From Devosia rhodophyticola (lineage in GTDB: Bacteria; Pseudomonadota; Alphaproteobacteria; Rhizobiales; Devosiaceae): a DNA stretch of 64,000 nt. Positions 1 to 10,045 of the stretch are shown in pieces (the first letter of the stretch is position 1; every line of letters starts with the position of its first letter). The stretch is taken from assembly GCF_028816475.1 (NCBI RefSeq), contig NZ_CP118247.1, positions 682,001 to 746,000 on the forward strand, given 5' to 3'. Made by a program: the position numbers and the translations under genes. The notes beneath the pieces were generated by a model. That model ran no database searches. It was not told where the DNA came from and was given only the letters and a program-made list of their open reading frames with translations.

Positions 1-540
1 TGATTCGACCCCCGCCATGCAGGGTCCACCATCAAGCACCGGCACTTTTCCCGCGAATCCCTTACGCACCTGTTCGGCGCTGGTTGGTGACAGTTTGCCC
101 GATGGATTGGCCGAGGGCGCCGCGAGTGGTTGACCCACGCTGGCCAGCAATTCCAGCGCCAGCGGGTGGGATGGAATGCGCAGGGCGACAGTATCCAGCC
201 CCGCCATGGCGATATCGGACAGTCCGGTGTTGTTGCGCCGTGGCAGCACCAGCGATAATGGACCGGGCCAGAACACCTCGGCCAACTGCAACGCCCGTGG
301 CGAGAATTCGGCCAGCGTCTTGGCCATCGCCAGATCGGCGCAGTGGATGATCAACGGATTGAACCGTGGACGGCCCTTTGTGTGGTAGATTGACAGCACC
401 GCATCGGTATTGGTGGCGACGGCGCCCAGCCCATAAACGGTTTCGGTGGGAAAGGCGCAAAGCTTGCCTGCGCGCAGCAATCGGGCAGCGTCGGCAACTG
501 TCATTGGATCATTTGGGGCGGCGGAAGCGTTCATTATCAT
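1..540 (-). CDS. tsaC: L-threonylcarbamoyladenylate synthase (Sua5/YrdC family), 3' end outside window
   Basis: Forms threonylcarbamoyl-AMP from threonine, bicarbonate and ATP, the first step of the t6A modification at position 37 of ANN-decoding tRNAs. The minus strand reads an open frame of 180 codons from ATG at 540 to the window edge. It contains FPTETVYGLG (about residues 30-39), the KGRP segment with FNPLI after it, PSANPSG and LDGGPC..GVES, all typical of the YrdC fold. An in-frame ATG at 534 is an alternative start. The C-terminus, where Sua5-type proteins carry an extra domain, is cut off, so TsaC and Sua5 forms cannot be told apart. It is divergent from the deacetylase gene at 615. 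Confidence 0.9.
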   Translation of the reverse strand, partial: MIMNASAAPNDPMTVADAARLLRAGKLCAFPTETVYGLGAVATNTDAVLSIYHTKGRPRFNPLIIHCADLAMAKTLAEFSPRALQLAEVFWPGPLSLVLPRRNNTGLSDIAMAGLDTVALRIPSHPLALELLASVGQPLAAPSANPSGKLSPTSAEQVRKGFAGKVPVLDGGPCMAGVES

Positions 541-614
541 GGGCGCTGTTTGACAACAGCACGTCGGCGCGTCAAGACGATCCTTCGAGCCCGGGACCAG
601 GGAAAGGTGACAGG

Positions 615-1562
615 GTGACCACGCTACTCGTCAGCCAGCCCAATTTTGAACGACACACCACGCCCGTTGGCCATCCCGAGCGCGCTGATCGCATTCGCGC
701 GGTCGAGGAAACCTTGACCCAACGCCAGTTCGACGGCCTGTTGCGGCGCAATGCGCCGAGCGCCGACCTGGTCCTGGCCGAACTGGTTCATGGCCCGCAA
801 TATCTGCAAAAACTGCGCAGCGCCCGCCCGGCCGAAGGCATCGGTCAGCTGGATGGTGACACTTATATTTCCTCCCGTTCGCTCGATGCCATCGCCACCG
901 GTCTGGGTGGCGCGCTATCGGCCCTTGATGCGGTCATTCTGGGCGAAGTCGACAACGCCTTTTGCGCTATTCGCCCGCCTGGCCATCATGCCGAAATCGA
1001 CACCCCCATGGGCTTTTGCCTGATCAACACCATTGCCATTACGGCGCGCGAAGCGCAGCGCAAATATGGTGCGGACCGGGTGGCGATCATTGATTTTGAT
1101 GTGCACCACGGCAACGGCACCCAGGACATTTTCAAGGCCGACTCCAGCGTTTTTTACGCATCGAGCCATCAGATGCCGCTTTATCCCGGTACCGGCGATC
1201 CCAGCGAGACCGGGGTTGGCAATATTTTGAACGTTGGCCTGCCGCCGCTCAGCGATGGGGTGATCATGCGCGAGGCCTATGACACGCTGATCCTGCCAGC
1301 GCTTGCGGCGTTTGCACCAGATATCATACTGGTTTCGGCCGGGTTTGACGCCCACCAGCGCGACCCGTTGGCGCAGCTGAACTGGACCGGCGGCGATTTT
1401 GCCTGGATTACTGGCCGTTTGATGGAAATTGCCGAGGCCCGGTGCGGCAATCGCATTGTCTCAATGCTCGAAGGTGGGTATGACCTCAAGGGTCTGGCCA
1501 ATGGTGCCGCTGCTCATGTCGGCATGCTGATGGATGGTGCGCTGGGCAATCTGGATGACTGA
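615..1562 (+). CDS. Histone deacetylase family protein (AcuC/HDAH-like)
   Basis: Predicted zinc-dependent deacylase of about 315 residues. GTG at 615 is chosen because GGAAAGG lies 8-14 bases upstream and the encoded [14 protein letters not shown] start fits the family; the open frame continues further upstream without family similarity. Visible motifs are RPPGHHAE (tandem active-site histidines), [11 protein letters not shown] (zinc-ligand Asp and His), SAGFDAH (second zinc Asp) and LEGGYD (catalytic Tyr), so the enzyme looks active. Bacterial relatives act on acetylated polyamines or small molecules, or as lysine deacetylases; the substrate cannot be read from sequence. xseB follows after 13 bases, so the two are probably cotranscribed. 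Confidence 0.9.
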   Translation: MTTLLVSQPNFERHTTPVGHPERADRIRAVEETLTQRQFDGLLRRNAPSADLVLAELVHGPQYLQKLRSARPAEGIGQLDGDTYISSRSLDAIATGLGGALSALDAVILGEVDNAFCAIRPPGHHAEIDTPMGFCLINTIAITAREAQRKYGADRVAIIDFDVHHGNGTQDIFKADSSVFYASSHQMPLYPGTGDPSETGVGNILNVGLPPLSDGVIMREAYDTLILPALAAFAPDIILVSAGFDAHQRDPLAQLNWTGGDFAWITGRLMEIAEARCGNRIVSMLEGGYDLKGLANGAAAHVGMLMDGALGNLDD

Positions 1563-1575
1563 CAAGGAGCCGATC

Positions 1576-1824
1576 ATGGCTGAACCCACCAATGACGACG
1601 TCAAGACGCTCAGCTTTGAGGCAGCGCTTGAACAGCTTGAGCAAATCGTTGGCAAGCTGGAGAGCGGCAAGGCTCCGCTGGCCGAATCCATTGCCATTTA
1701 CGAACGCGGCGAAGCGCTCAAATCTCATTGCGAAACCCTGCTCAAGACGGCAGAGGCCCGGATCGAGAAAATCACCCTGTCGCGCGATGGCCAGCCGGTA
1801 GGCAGCGAGCCGCTGGACGCCTGA
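1576..1824 (+). CDS. xseB: Exodeoxyribonuclease VII small subunit
   Basis: Small subunit of the single-strand-specific exonuclease VII, which works with XseA. The 82-residue product is the expected size and holds the family core [18 protein letters not shown] followed by a second helix, [16 protein letters not shown]. The start at 1576 is fixed by AAGGAG at 1564-1569. In many Rhizobiales an HDAC-like gene, xseB, dxs and tlyA lie together; here a Sco gene stands where dxs is often found. Confidence 0.93.
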   Translation: MAEPTNDDVKTLSFEAALEQLEQIVGKLESGKAPLAESIAIYERGEALKSHCETLLKTAEARIEKITLSRDGQPVGSEPLDA

Positions 1825-1850
1825 GCCGAGCGCTTACCTCACGAGTTTTC

Positions 1851-2447
1851 ATGTCGCCCCAATCTCTTCGCAATTTCCGCATCGTCTTGTGGACGCTGGT
1901 CGCCATTGTGGCGGTCGGTGCCACGGCAATGTACCTGTTCAAGCCCCCCGCCCGACCCTTGGGTGTTTCAGGCCAAAGTTTTGCCATGGCTGCAACCACG
2001 GGCGGCCAGTTCACCCAAAAGGACTTGCTGGGCGAGCCGAGTCTTGTGTTTTTTGGCTACACGTTCTGCCCGGACGTCTGCCCCACCACGCTGGCCGAAA
2101 CCACAGCCTGGCGTCAGGAGCTTGGCCTGAAACCGGATGATCTGCGCATCATTTTCGCAACGATCGACCCCAGCCGCGACACGCTGCCAATCGTTAAATC
2201 CTATGTCGAAGGCTTTGATCCATCAATCATCGGTCTGGTTGGCGATCAGCAGCAGACCGATGATATCAAGGCGGCGTTCGGAGCCTATTCCGAAATTAAT
2301 GGGGCAACTGATGATCCTTATTACCTGGTTGATCACACGGCGTTGATTTACATGATCGAAGCTGATGGCAGCTTTGCCGGCACCATTGCTTATGATGAGG
2401 CGAGCGATGTGGCGTTGGCCAAGATCAAACGGCTGATCCAGCCGTGA
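1851..2447 (+). CDS. Sco1/SenC/PrrC family copper chaperone
   Basis: Thioredoxin-fold protein that delivers copper to the CuA site of cytochrome c oxidase or acts as a thiol reductase. The 198-residue product has one N-terminal membrane helix (about residues 12-30) and a periplasmic domain. The copper-binding CPDVC motif is at C73/C77 within FFGYTFCPDVCPTT, and the distal histidine ligand is in YLVDHTALIY. ATG at 1851 is preferred over upstream in-frame codons because it gives a clean membrane anchor. Its stop overlaps the tlyA GTG start by four bases, suggesting coupling. The CoxAB oxidase it probably serves is encoded at 59.5-62.1 kb. Confidence 0.92.
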   Translation: MSPQSLRNFRIVLWTLVAIVAVGATAMYLFKPPARPLGVSGQSFAMAATTGGQFTQKDLLGEPSLVFFGYTFCPDVCPTTLAETTAWRQELGLKPDDLRIIFATIDPSRDTLPIVKSYVEGFDPSIIGLVGDQQQTDDIKAAFGAYSEINGATDDPYYLVDHTALIYMIEADGSFAGTIAYDEASDVALAKIKRLIQP

Positions 2448-3181
2448 GCGAGCGCATTCGCCTCGATCTGGCGCTCGAACAACGCGGTCTGCTGCCCAGT
2501 CGCGCCCGCGCCCGCGATGCCATATTGCGCGGCACAGTGACCATTAACGGTGCGGTTGCCGTCAAGCAGAACCAAATGGTTGGTCCGAACGACAAAATCA
2601 TACTCGATGATCCGGCTGCCCGCTATGTGTCGCGCGCTGCGCTCAAGCTCGTTGCGGGACTTGATGCCGGCGACATCGCCGTTAAAGAGCGCTTCTGCCT
2701 TGATGTAGGCTCATCGACGGGCGGTTTTACCCAGGTTCTGATGGAACGCGGCGCCGCCAAAATCTATGCGGTCGATGTCGGCCACGACCAATTGCATCAA
2801 CGGCTCAAGGGCTCCAACAAAGTGGTCAGCCTTGAAGGGGTCAACGCCAGGGATCTGTCGGTCGCAATCGTCCCCGATCCAATTGATATTCTGGTCAGCG
2901 ATGTGAGCTTTGTGTCGGTGGTCAAAATTCTTGTCGCCCCACTGGCGCTATGCAAATCCGGCGCCGACGCAGTAATCCTGTTCAAGCCGCAGTTCGAAGT
3001 GGGTCGGCGCAATATCGGCAAGGGCGGCATCGTCACCGACGATCAGGCAATTGCCAATGCGCTCGATGAAATGATCGCCTTTATGGACGAAAACGATTTT
3101 GCCCACCGCATGTCGATTGCCTCGCCGATCACGGGCGGTGATGGCAACACTGAAACAGTCGCCGTCTTCCGTCGCCGATAG
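2444..3181 (+). CDS. tlyA: TlyA family RNA 2'-O-methyltransferase (hemolysin A family)
   Basis: Ribosomal RNA 2'-O-cytidine methyltransferase family, 245 residues. An S4 RNA-binding domain occupies about residues 4-65 (IRLDLALEQRGLL, SRARARDAI). A FtsJ-like SAM domain follows, with the glycine-rich motif LDVGSSTGGFT and the acidic strand YAVDVG. The GTG start overlaps the end of the Sco gene. The gene is convergent with glyS, with only four bases between the stop codons. Family knowledge comes from mycobacterial TlyA; the exact target nucleotide here is not known. Confidence 0.92.
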   Translation: MSERIRLDLALEQRGLLPSRARARDAILRGTVTINGAVAVKQNQMVGPNDKIILDDPAARYVSRAALKLVAGLDAGDIAVKERFCLDVGSSTGGFTQVLMERGAAKIYAVDVGHDQLHQRLKGSNKVVSLEGVNARDLSVAIVPDPIDILVSDVSFVSVVKILVAPLALCKSGADAVILFKPQFEVGRRNIGKGGIVTDDQAIANALDEMIAFMDENDFAHRMSIASPITGGDGNTETVAVFRRR

Positions 3182-3185
3182 GCCC

Positions 3186-5209
3186 CTACCCGGCAATCTT
3201 TGAGAAATCAGCAACCAGATGCATGGTGTCGCGCAAGCGCGCCAGAAGGTTCAGCCGATTGGCGCGCACGGCTGCGTCTTCGTCATTGACCAGCACCTGA
3301 GTAAAAAACGCATCAACCGGACCGCGCAATGTCGCCAGTTCGGTCATGGCGCCCTTGTAATCATCATGCTTGATTTGCTCGCCGACGGCCGCGTGCACGG
3401 CATCGACCGCAAAGGCCAGCGCCGTTTCCTCTGTCAGTTTCAGAACGCTCTGATCAACGGTTCCGGCAAAGCTGACGCCATCCTTTTTCTCTTCGGCCAC
3501 CAGAATATTGGCGGCGCGTTTGTAGCCTGCCAGCAGATTGACCCCGTCTTCAGAGGATAAGAGCGCCGATAGAGCATCGACCCGTTGGGTAATCTGCAAA
3601 ATGTCGTTGCTGTTCTCAGCAATCACCGCATCGACCAGATCATGGCGCGCGCCCGCGTCGCGCAAGACGCCCTTCAGCCGATCATGGAAAAAGGCCAGAA
3701 GATCGGGTTCAACCTCAAGCGGCAGGCGCAGATTGTTTTCCGAAATAATCCGGATCACACCGAGCGCGGCGCGGCGCAATGCAAACGGATCGCGCGATCC
3801 CGTCGGCTTTTCGTTGATCGCCCAAAAACCGGTCAACAGATCAAGCTTGTCGGCGAGCGCCACGGCAATCGCCACCGGTTCAGTCGGCACCTGATCAGAG
3901 GGGCCGACGGGCTTATAGTGCTGTTCGATCGCATTGGCGATGGCTGAGGGCTCGCCCTGCGCTGTGGCGTAATAGCGCCCCATCAGGCCCTGCAATTCGG
4001 GAAATTCGCCAACCATGCCGGTGACCAGATCGGCCTTGGCCAGCATGGCAGCGCGCTTGGCGGTTTCAACATCGGCGCCGACCTTTGGCGCAATCTCACC
4101 GGCCAGCTTGATCAGCCGATCCACCCGGGCAAACTGGGTACCCAGCTTGGCGTGAAACACCATGTCTTCAAGTTTGGGCAAACCATTTTCGAGCGGCAAC
4201 GCCAGGTCGTTCTTGTAAAAGAATGCTGCATCGCTCAGCCGTGCACGGATAACTCGCTCATTACCCGCCGTAATCAACGCGCCGCCGTCGCTGGCTTCGG
4301 TATTGGCGGTGATGATGAAATTGGGTGCCAGCTTGCCCTCGCCATCACGCAGGCAGAAGCACTTCTGATTGGCGCGGATGGTGGCAATGATCACTTCTTC
4401 AGGCAGGTTGAGGAAAGCGGGATCAAAGCTGCCCATCATCACAACCGGCCATTCGACCAGTCCGGCAACCTCTTCCAAAAGCCCTTCGTCAGCAATGACG
4501 TTGAGTCCTTGAGCGAAAGCCAGATGTTCGGCATCGGTGCGAATGATGTCCTTGCGTCGGTCCAGATCCAGCACAACCTTGGCGCGTTCCAGCGCTGTGA
4601 CATAATCATCAAACCGGCGGACCCTGATGGCGCCGGGGGCGAGAAAACGGTGCCCGTAAGTCGTTTGGCCGGCATTCAATTCGCTGGCCGCAAAAGGGAT
4701 AACCACAGGCTCGTCATTGTCAGTGCCAAAGGTTGCGGTAATGGCGCGCAGCGGGCGCACCCAATTGAAGCCGCCGTTGCCCCAGCGCATGGATTTTGCC
4801 CAGCCAAAGCCAGTCAGGATTTTTGGCAGGACTGTCGCAAGAATATCGACAGCGTCGGCCCCGGCCTTTTCGATGACGGCAACATAAAAATCGCCCTTCT
4901 TCGGATCGCTCTCAATCTTGGCCTGCTCGACATTGTCCAGTCCGGCGGCGCGCAAAAAGCCATCGACAGCCTGTTGCGGCGCTCCAACCTTTGGCCCTTT
5001 TTTTCTTCGCGTGTGTCCGGCGAGCGCGCTGGCAGACCGGTTACTGTCAGCGCCAGACGACGCGGCGTCACAAAGGCGCTGGCGCCCTCATAGATCAGCC
5101 CCGCGTCGACCAGCGCATTGGTCACCGCCTTTTTCAGATCTTCGGCCGCGCGCCGCTGAAAACGGGCGGGAATTTCTTCGGAAAACAGCTCAAGCAGCAA
5201 TTCAGGCAT
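3186..5209 (-). CDS. glyS: Glycine--tRNA ligase beta subunit, frame broken at a T7/A7 run (probable sequencing error)
   Basis: Beta subunit of the tetrameric glycyl-tRNA synthetase, essential for charging tRNA-Gly. Translation from ATG at 5209 gives [18 protein letters not shown], then runs to REEKKG, after which the frame is lost. A second frame resumes immediately and runs 589+ residues to the stop at 3186 with normal GlyS sequence. One extra A in the minus-strand A7 run (plus-strand T run 4998-5004) restores [15 protein letters not shown] and a product of about 674 residues, the usual family length. The run also forms an A-AAA-AAG heptamer, so -1 slippage is formally possible, but relatives carry an unbroken frame. 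The rest of the gene appears intact. Confidence 0.93.
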
Positions 5210-5287
5210 GGGATGACCAGTCAGTTGGAACGCGGCCTGCCTAGCAAGCCCGGTTGGGGTTGTCCACTTGGGATTGGGCGAAAATGG

Positions 5288-7195
5288 CTACCAGCCGCCG
5301 CCCCCGCCGCCGCCGCCGCCGCCACCGGACGAGCCGCCACCGCCGCCGCCAGAGGACGAAGATTGAACCGGTTGGGCCGCAACCATTGCGGCGCTCATCG
5401 ACGTTGCCGCCGTGCTGATATCGGATGCAAAACGGTTGGCGGAGAAATTGCTGCCCGAGTACCACATCGGGTAATAGCCGCCCCCCGATGGCTGATCGGC
5501 CACCGCATTGCGGGCCAGTTCACCTTGAAAATGCTCCGACCATGGTTTTTCGACACCCAACGCAATGGCGAACGGCAAGAGCGCCTCAAACCGTTTGACG
5601 GTCATCGGCGGGGCCTTGTCCATATTGAGCCGGTTCTTTTCAGCGGTTTCGAGATAGAGCTTGAGACCGTCAATCTTGTCCATCGCAGCGCGGCCCACCA
5701 CTGTGGGGGCGCGCATCAGAATGGCAAAAATTATGGTGGCGGCAACGATGGTGATCCCGGCCAGCGTCGCGCTGGAAAAGCGCAAGGTGCTCAAGGCCGT
5801 TAGCGCGCCACCGGCCATATTGATGCCAACGATCGCTATCCAGCCAAATAGCAGGATCTTGCTGAACGCGTTGCCGGCCATAATTTTTTTACTGGTTCCG
5901 CCAAAGCCACCGATGAAAACGCCGGCGACCACTGCAATGATCAGGAATGGCAATTCGATATAACCGAGCCAAACCATAACCCCCAGCATCGCCAGCGCCA
6001 GCACGCCTCCCAACAGCGAATAGCCGACATTGTTGCGGAACCACACACCCCCGTGCTGCCCCACAATGGTGCTGATGAATTCGGAACGTTTGGTGTTGAG
6101 TGTCGGCCCGGTTGCCTTGTTGATGGTAAAGCCGCCACTTGATCGGACGTAATCGAACAGTTTGGTTTCGGCCGGGGTCAAATCAGTGTTGGCGGTGCGC
6201 CCGGTGGGTGTCACTTTCAAATCCCCGGCATTGTCGATCTGCACCAATCCCTTGACGCCAAGGTTGAAAATGGCGGCGGTAAAGGCGGTCCAGCCATTGT
6301 TCTTCCAGCCCCAACTGTCGATATATTGCGCCAGCGCTGGCGACACATCATGTGGCGGATGAAATAGTGGGATGACAATGCCTTTTTTGGGGTCGCGCCC
6401 GACGCGCCACCAGGCCAGACTGAAATAGATCAAGGTCAGGAGCGCGCCCAGGCCGGGTATGATCGACGCCTGCCGGTCGGTGAGCCAATATAAAAACTGT
6501 GTCTCGGATGACGGTGGCACCAAAATGCCTTTTTGAAACGAAACGGCATAGGTCAACCCCTCTCCCGGGGCCAGGGCGATAGTTGAACGGATCGTGGCCC
6601 GGTTCGGAGCAGGTTGGGTCATTTTTACGTTCTGGGCGGTTGACCCCACTTCGCCTGTATAACCCGAAATATCGGAAATTCTGGCGCCATCGGGCAGCGT
6701 TACCGTGGCGATTGATGCCAGAATGGGGAAATTCCAGTAGTTGCCGGTGGCGTTCCAGTAGACCTCGTCATGGTCGGGGAAAAACCGCCCCATGCGGGTC
6801 ATGGTGTAATTGATGCGATAGCGGTGAACGCCCGGCAGCACCAGCACATCGGGGTCACCAATCCAGATGCGGATGAAGTCGCCCATGCGCTCGGTACGGA
6901 ACGGTTCCTGCAGCTTGCCGCGCATGACCGTCAAAACATGCAGAGCGGGCCGCACCCGCACGCCGTCATCGTCCAGCATCACCACGGGAATATCGCGATA
7001 GATGCCGCGCCTTATCTGATTGCCCTCGGCGTTGACGTCGAGAATCTCCGTGACATCAACAGTGCCGTCTGCTGCCAAAACCAGATTTGAGGTAAAGCTG
7101 CGTATTTCTTCGCGCGCCAGCCCCGGCGAAACCGCCAGCAACAGGCAGGCAATGGCCAGCAGCAGTCTTGGTAGCAGCCTTGGCAGCGCGTCCAT
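5288..7195 (-). CDS. DUF2207 membrane protein with glycine-rich tail
   Basis: Predicted membrane protein of about 635 residues. It has an N-terminal signal peptide (LLLAIACLLLAVSPGLA), a large periplasmic beta-rich domain (about residues 25-230), a membrane helix near residue 250, a cytoplasmic region, then further helices (VLALAMLGVMVWLGYI and following). The C-terminus is serine/glycine-rich and ends in a run of glycines and a tryptophan, typical of DUF2207 proteins. ATG at 7195 lies four bases after the lemA stop, so the two form an operon. LemA-DUF2207 pairs are common, but their function is not established. The pair sits between glyQ and glyS. Confidence 0.85.
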   Translation of the reverse strand: MDALPRLLPRLLLAIACLLLAVSPGLAREEIRSFTSNLVLAADGTVDVTEILDVNAEGNQIRRGIYRDIPVVMLDDDGVRVRPALHVLTVMRGKLQEPFRTERMGDFIRIWIGDPDVLVLPGVHRYRINYTMTRMGRFFPDHDEVYWNATGNYWNFPILASIATVTLPDGARISDISGYTGEVGSTAQNVKMTQPAPNRATIRSTIALAPGEGLTYAVSFQKGILVPPSSETQFLYWLTDRQASIIPGLGALLTLIYFSLAWWRVGRDPKKGIVIPLFHPPHDVSPALAQYIDSWGWKNNGWTAFTAAIFNLGVKGLVQIDNAGDLKVTPTGRTANTDLTPAETKLFDYVRSSGGFTINKATGPTLNTKRSEFISTIVGQHGGVWFRNNVGYSLLGGVLALAMLGVMVWLGYIELPFLIIAVVAGVFIGGFGGTSKKIMAGNAFSKILLFGWIAIVGINMAGGALTALSTLRFSSATLAGITIVAATIIFAILMRAPTVVGRAAMDKIDGLKLYLETAEKNRLNMDKAPPMTVKRFEALLPFAIALGVEKPWSEHFQGELARNAVADQPSGGGYYPMWYSGSNFSANRFASDISTAATSMSAAMVAAQPVQSSSSGGGGGGSSGGGGGGGGGGGW

Positions 7196-7199
7196 CTTT

Positions 7200-7760
7200 C
7201 TAGTTGAACTTGACGTTGGGAACGGCACGATCCTCAACGTTCTCCAGCTCAAAATATTCAGCCTTCGTAAAACCAAAGGCGTTGGCGACAAAATTGGATG
7301 GCACCGATTCAACTGCAACATTGAGATTGCGCACCGCGCCGTTGTAATAACGGCGCGCCATCTGGATTTCATCCTCAACCGTTTGTAGCGCTCCCTGAAA
7401 CTCAAGAAACGTCGTGTTGGCCTTGAGGTCGGGATAGGCTTCAGCCACCGCCAGCAAGCGCCCCAACGCGCCCGACAGCAGCCCTTCGACCTTGGAGCGT
7501 TCGCCCGGCGTGCCATTGCTGGCATTTTGCGCTGCGGCCCGCGCATTGGTGACTGCTTCAAGCGTTTCGCGCTCGTGGCCCATATAGCCTTTGACGGTTT
7601 CCATCAGATTGGGGATCAGATCGGTGCGACGCTTGAGCTGCACGTCGATCCCCGACCACCCCTCTTCAGCCATCTGCCGCTTGCTCACCAGCCCGTTGTA
7701 AAGACTGATGGCATAGCCGATTGCCACGACAATAATGCCAAGAATAATCCAGGTCGTCAT
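7200..7760 (-). CDS. lemA: LemA family protein
   Basis: 186-residue protein with one N-terminal membrane helix (WIILGIIVVAIGYAISLY) and a long helical domain carrying the family signature: YNGLVSKRQMAEEGWSGIDVQLKRR, DLIPNLMETVKGY, the NARAAAQNA segment and the FQGALQTVEDEIQMARRYYN segment. LemA proteins adopt a four-helix bundle facing the periplasm or cell exterior; their biochemical role is unknown. It is directly upstream of the DUF2207 gene on the same strand. Confidence 0.92.
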   Translation of the reverse strand: MTTWIILGIIVVAIGYAISLYNGLVSKRQMAEEGWSGIDVQLKRRTDLIPNLMETVKGYMGHERETLEAVTNARAAAQNASNGTPGERSKVEGLLSGALGRLLAVAEAYPDLKANTTFLEFQGALQTVEDEIQMARRYYNGAVRNLNVAVESVPSNFVANAFGFTKAEYFELENVEDRAVPNVKFN

Positions 7761-7863
7761 AAGTCACCGCTCCCAAGCCCAACAGGAATCAACAATGGCA
7801 TCGCGATCATTGTGGCGCAATGGCTGGTGTTGGGGCGGTTCTCGGCTAATGCGGTAGGCTACG

Positions 7864-8787
7864 TCAGGCGCCGCCACCCTCGGTCTGCAGCCAGGCAGCA
7901 CCGCAGGCCTTGGCCATTTCGCGAATGCGCAGGATATAGCTTTGCCGCTCGGTCACCGAAATGACGCCGCGCGCATCGAGCATGTTGAAGCTGTGGCTGG
8001 CCTTGATCACCTGCTCATAGGCGGGCACGGCCATGGTCTGCCGGTTGGCACCGTCGGCACCCTGCTTCAGAATCGACTGGCATTCGTCCTCGGCATCCTT
8101 GAAGTGGCGGAATAGCATGTCGGTGTCGGCGGCTTCAAAATTATACTTTGAAAATTCCCGCTCATTTTGCAGGAACACATCGCCATAGGTAACCCTGTCG
8201 GCACCTTCGCGGCCGTTGAAGTTCAGATCGTAAACATTTTCAACGCCCTGCACATACATGGCCAGCCGTTCCAGCCCATAGGTGATTTCGCCCGGCACCG
8301 GCGAGCACTCAAACCCGGCCACCTGCTGGAAATAGGTGAATTGGGAAACTTCCATGCCGTCGCACCAGCACTCCCAGCCCAACCCCCACGCCCCCAGCGT
8401 CGGGCTTTCCCAATCGTCCTCGACAAAGCGAATGTCGTGCAGCTTGGCGTCCAGCCCGATTTCGGCCAGCGACTGCAAATAGAGTTCCTGGATATTGTCC
8501 GGGGATGGCTTGAGGATCACCTGAAACTGATAATAGTGCTGCAAGCGGTTGGGGTTTTCCCCATATCGCCCGTCGGTGGGGCGGCGCGACGGCTGCACAT
8601 AGGCGGCCTTCCAGGGCTTGGGGCCGAGCGAGCGCAGCGTGGTTGCGGCATGAAAAGTGCCGGCACCCATTTGCATGTCATAGGGTTGCAGAATGACGCA
8701 ACCCTGCTCGGCCCAGAAGTGTTGCAGGGTCAGCAACAATCCCTGAAACGAATTGCGGGGGTCCATGTGCGCGGGGCGGTCGGTCAT
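7864..8787 (-). CDS. glyQ: Glycine--tRNA ligase alpha subunit
   Basis: Alpha subunit of the alpha2beta2 glycyl-tRNA synthetase, carrying the class II aminoacylation core. The 307 residues include [19 protein letters not shown], the [22 protein letters not shown] segment characteristic of the family, and [19 protein letters not shown]. Length is normal. The start is taken as ATG at 8787; an internal ATG at residue 8 is possible. Its partner glyS lies about 2.7 kb downstream on the same strand, separated by lemA and the DUF2207 gene. Confidence 0.95.
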   Translation of the reverse strand: MTDRPAHMDPRNSFQGLLLTLQHFWAEQGCVILQPYDMQMGAGTFHAATTLRSLGPKPWKAAYVQPSRRPTDGRYGENPNRLQHYYQFQVILKPSPDNIQELYLQSLAEIGLDAKLHDIRFVEDDWESPTLGAWGLGWECWCDGMEVSQFTYFQQVAGFECSPVPGEITYGLERLAMYVQGVENVYDLNFNGREGADRVTYGDVFLQNEREFSKYNFEAADTDMLFRHFKDAEDECQSILKQGADGANRQTMAVPAYEQVIKASHSFNMLDARGVISVTERQSYILRIREMAKACGAAWLQTEGGGA

Positions 8788-8839
8788 CAGCTCGGTCCTG
8801 TCTTGTCGGCCAATTGTCTAGTTTGGCCGCTTCGCAGGG

Positions 8840-9079
8840 TCAACGCCGTTTGTTCTTCTCATCATCCCCGGGACGAAAAATTCCGTCGCCATCGCGCTTG
8901 AGATCAATGACATCATTGCGCTTGCGATCATTGAGGTCGCGTTCGCGCCGACGCGTGCGTTCCTCGATTTCCTCAGATCTGAACTGTTTGGTCCAATCGC
9001 GCCAGATCTTGGCAATACCGAGGTAGATGGCAAGCCCGATCAGGCCGAATATCAGGATGCGCAGCACGATTGCAGACAT
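8840..9079 (-). CDS. Small membrane-anchored protein of unknown function
   Basis: A 79-residue product with one N-terminal membrane helix (IVLRILIFGLIGLAIYLGIA) and a highly charged cytoplasmic tail rich in Arg, Glu, Asp and Lys (EEIEERTRRRERDLNDRKR). It lies 52 bases upstream of glyQ on the same strand. No function can be assigned. The match of the hydrophobic helix and charged tail to the reading frame supports it as a real gene over the overlapping alternative frames. Confidence 0.65.
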   Translation of the reverse strand: MSAIVLRILIFGLIGLAIYLGIAKIWRDWTKQFRSEEIEERTRRRERDLNDRKRNDVIDLKRDGDGIFRPGDDEKNKRR

Positions 9080-9167
9080 GGATTAGCGTTTCCTGTCGAA
9101 TATTGAAAAGGGTTGAACCCTGACTACGTCTCCGGCGTCGCCCAGATTTAAGGTGTGTCGCGCCCAA

Positions 9168-9953
9168 TTACCAGACAAGCCGCGCCCGTCCCCGGAATAT
9201 GGCGTCAAATTCGGCTGCAAAGCCGCGCCCGGTTGGCCCATGAAGCGCTCGGCCCGCCAACATGTTGGTTGGTGCGCGCGACCCCTTGATCCCCTTGATC
9301 ATGACGCGCGTCACCGGCTCGCCCGGACGCGGACTCATTGGCAGGATTATGACGCCACCAAAGCGTTGTTCGAACGCCGCCAACAGGGCACCAAGCGAAT
9401 CGAGGGGATAGATAAATATGATTTCCCCACCCGGCGCCGCGCTTGCCGCAGCGGTCTTGACCCAGAGGTCGAGCAAATCCGCGCGCATATGCCGCGATCC
9501 CGCCCGACCTGGGTCAAGTGCAAGGGTGCCCTCGGTTTCCACAAAAAAAGGTGGATTGGCGATGACGCTGGCATAATAGTCGGTTTTAAGGCCCGCCGCC
9601 GCACGGACCGCGCCCTTTGCCGCAACATCGAGAACCATGGTTATCGCACGGTTGGCAAAATCATTGACGGCGATATTGTCCTTTGCCAACAACATCATAT
9701 CCTGATTGTGATCAACCAGGGTGGCGTTTAGCGCCGCATTGTGGGCTAAACTGACAAGGCTTGCCGTGCCAACGCCAGCGCCCAGATCGAGCAGTGTTGT
9801 GCAGGCGCGATTGGTGGCGGCACCCAGCAAAACGCTGTCCAAACCGGCCCGAAAGCCGTTGCGCGGCTGCGACACTGTGAGGCGGCCATCGAGAAAGGCA
9901 TCGCGCGTCAGCGTTTGGTGTTTTACAAATTCGCTTGGCTGGTCTAGGGACAT
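9168..9953 (-). CDS. tRNA1(Val) A37 N6-methyltransferase family (TrmN6/YfiC-like)
   Basis: SAM-dependent N6-adenine methyltransferase family, about 261 residues. SAM motif I is LLDLGAGVGTASL, and the catalytic NPPF motif (amino-methyltransferase type NPPY/F) is in VIANPPFFVE. The N-terminal QPRNGFRAGLDSVLL segment is typical of COG4123. ATG at 9953 (MSLDQPSEF) is preferred over the TTG three codons earlier. It is divergent from the polyprenyl synthase gene. The tRNA target is inferred from the family. Confidence 0.85.
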   Translation of the reverse strand: MSLDQPSEFVKHQTLTRDAFLDGRLTVSQPRNGFRAGLDSVLLGAATNRACTTLLDLGAGVGTASLVSLAHNAALNATLVDHNQDMMLLAKDNIAVNDFANRAITMVLDVAAKGAVRAAAGLKTDYYASVIANPPFFVETEGTLALDPGRAGSRHMRADLLDLWVKTAAASAAPGGEIIFIYPLDSLGALLAAFEQRFGGVIILPMSPRPGEPVTRVMIKGIKGSRAPTNMLAGRALHGPTGRGFAAEFDAIFRGRARLVW

Positions 9954-10045
9954 CGCACCCAATTGGCCGGTTTTCAGGGCAACCTTATAGGCGCTCTGGC
10001 GGGTGTCTCAACCAGTTTTGCTGTCCCAGGGCAAACTTGAATGGT

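Noticed and set aside
4152-5093. 313-codon plus-strand ORF opposite glyS
   Set aside because: It is antisense to conserved GlyS sequence, with no similarity visible to a known family.
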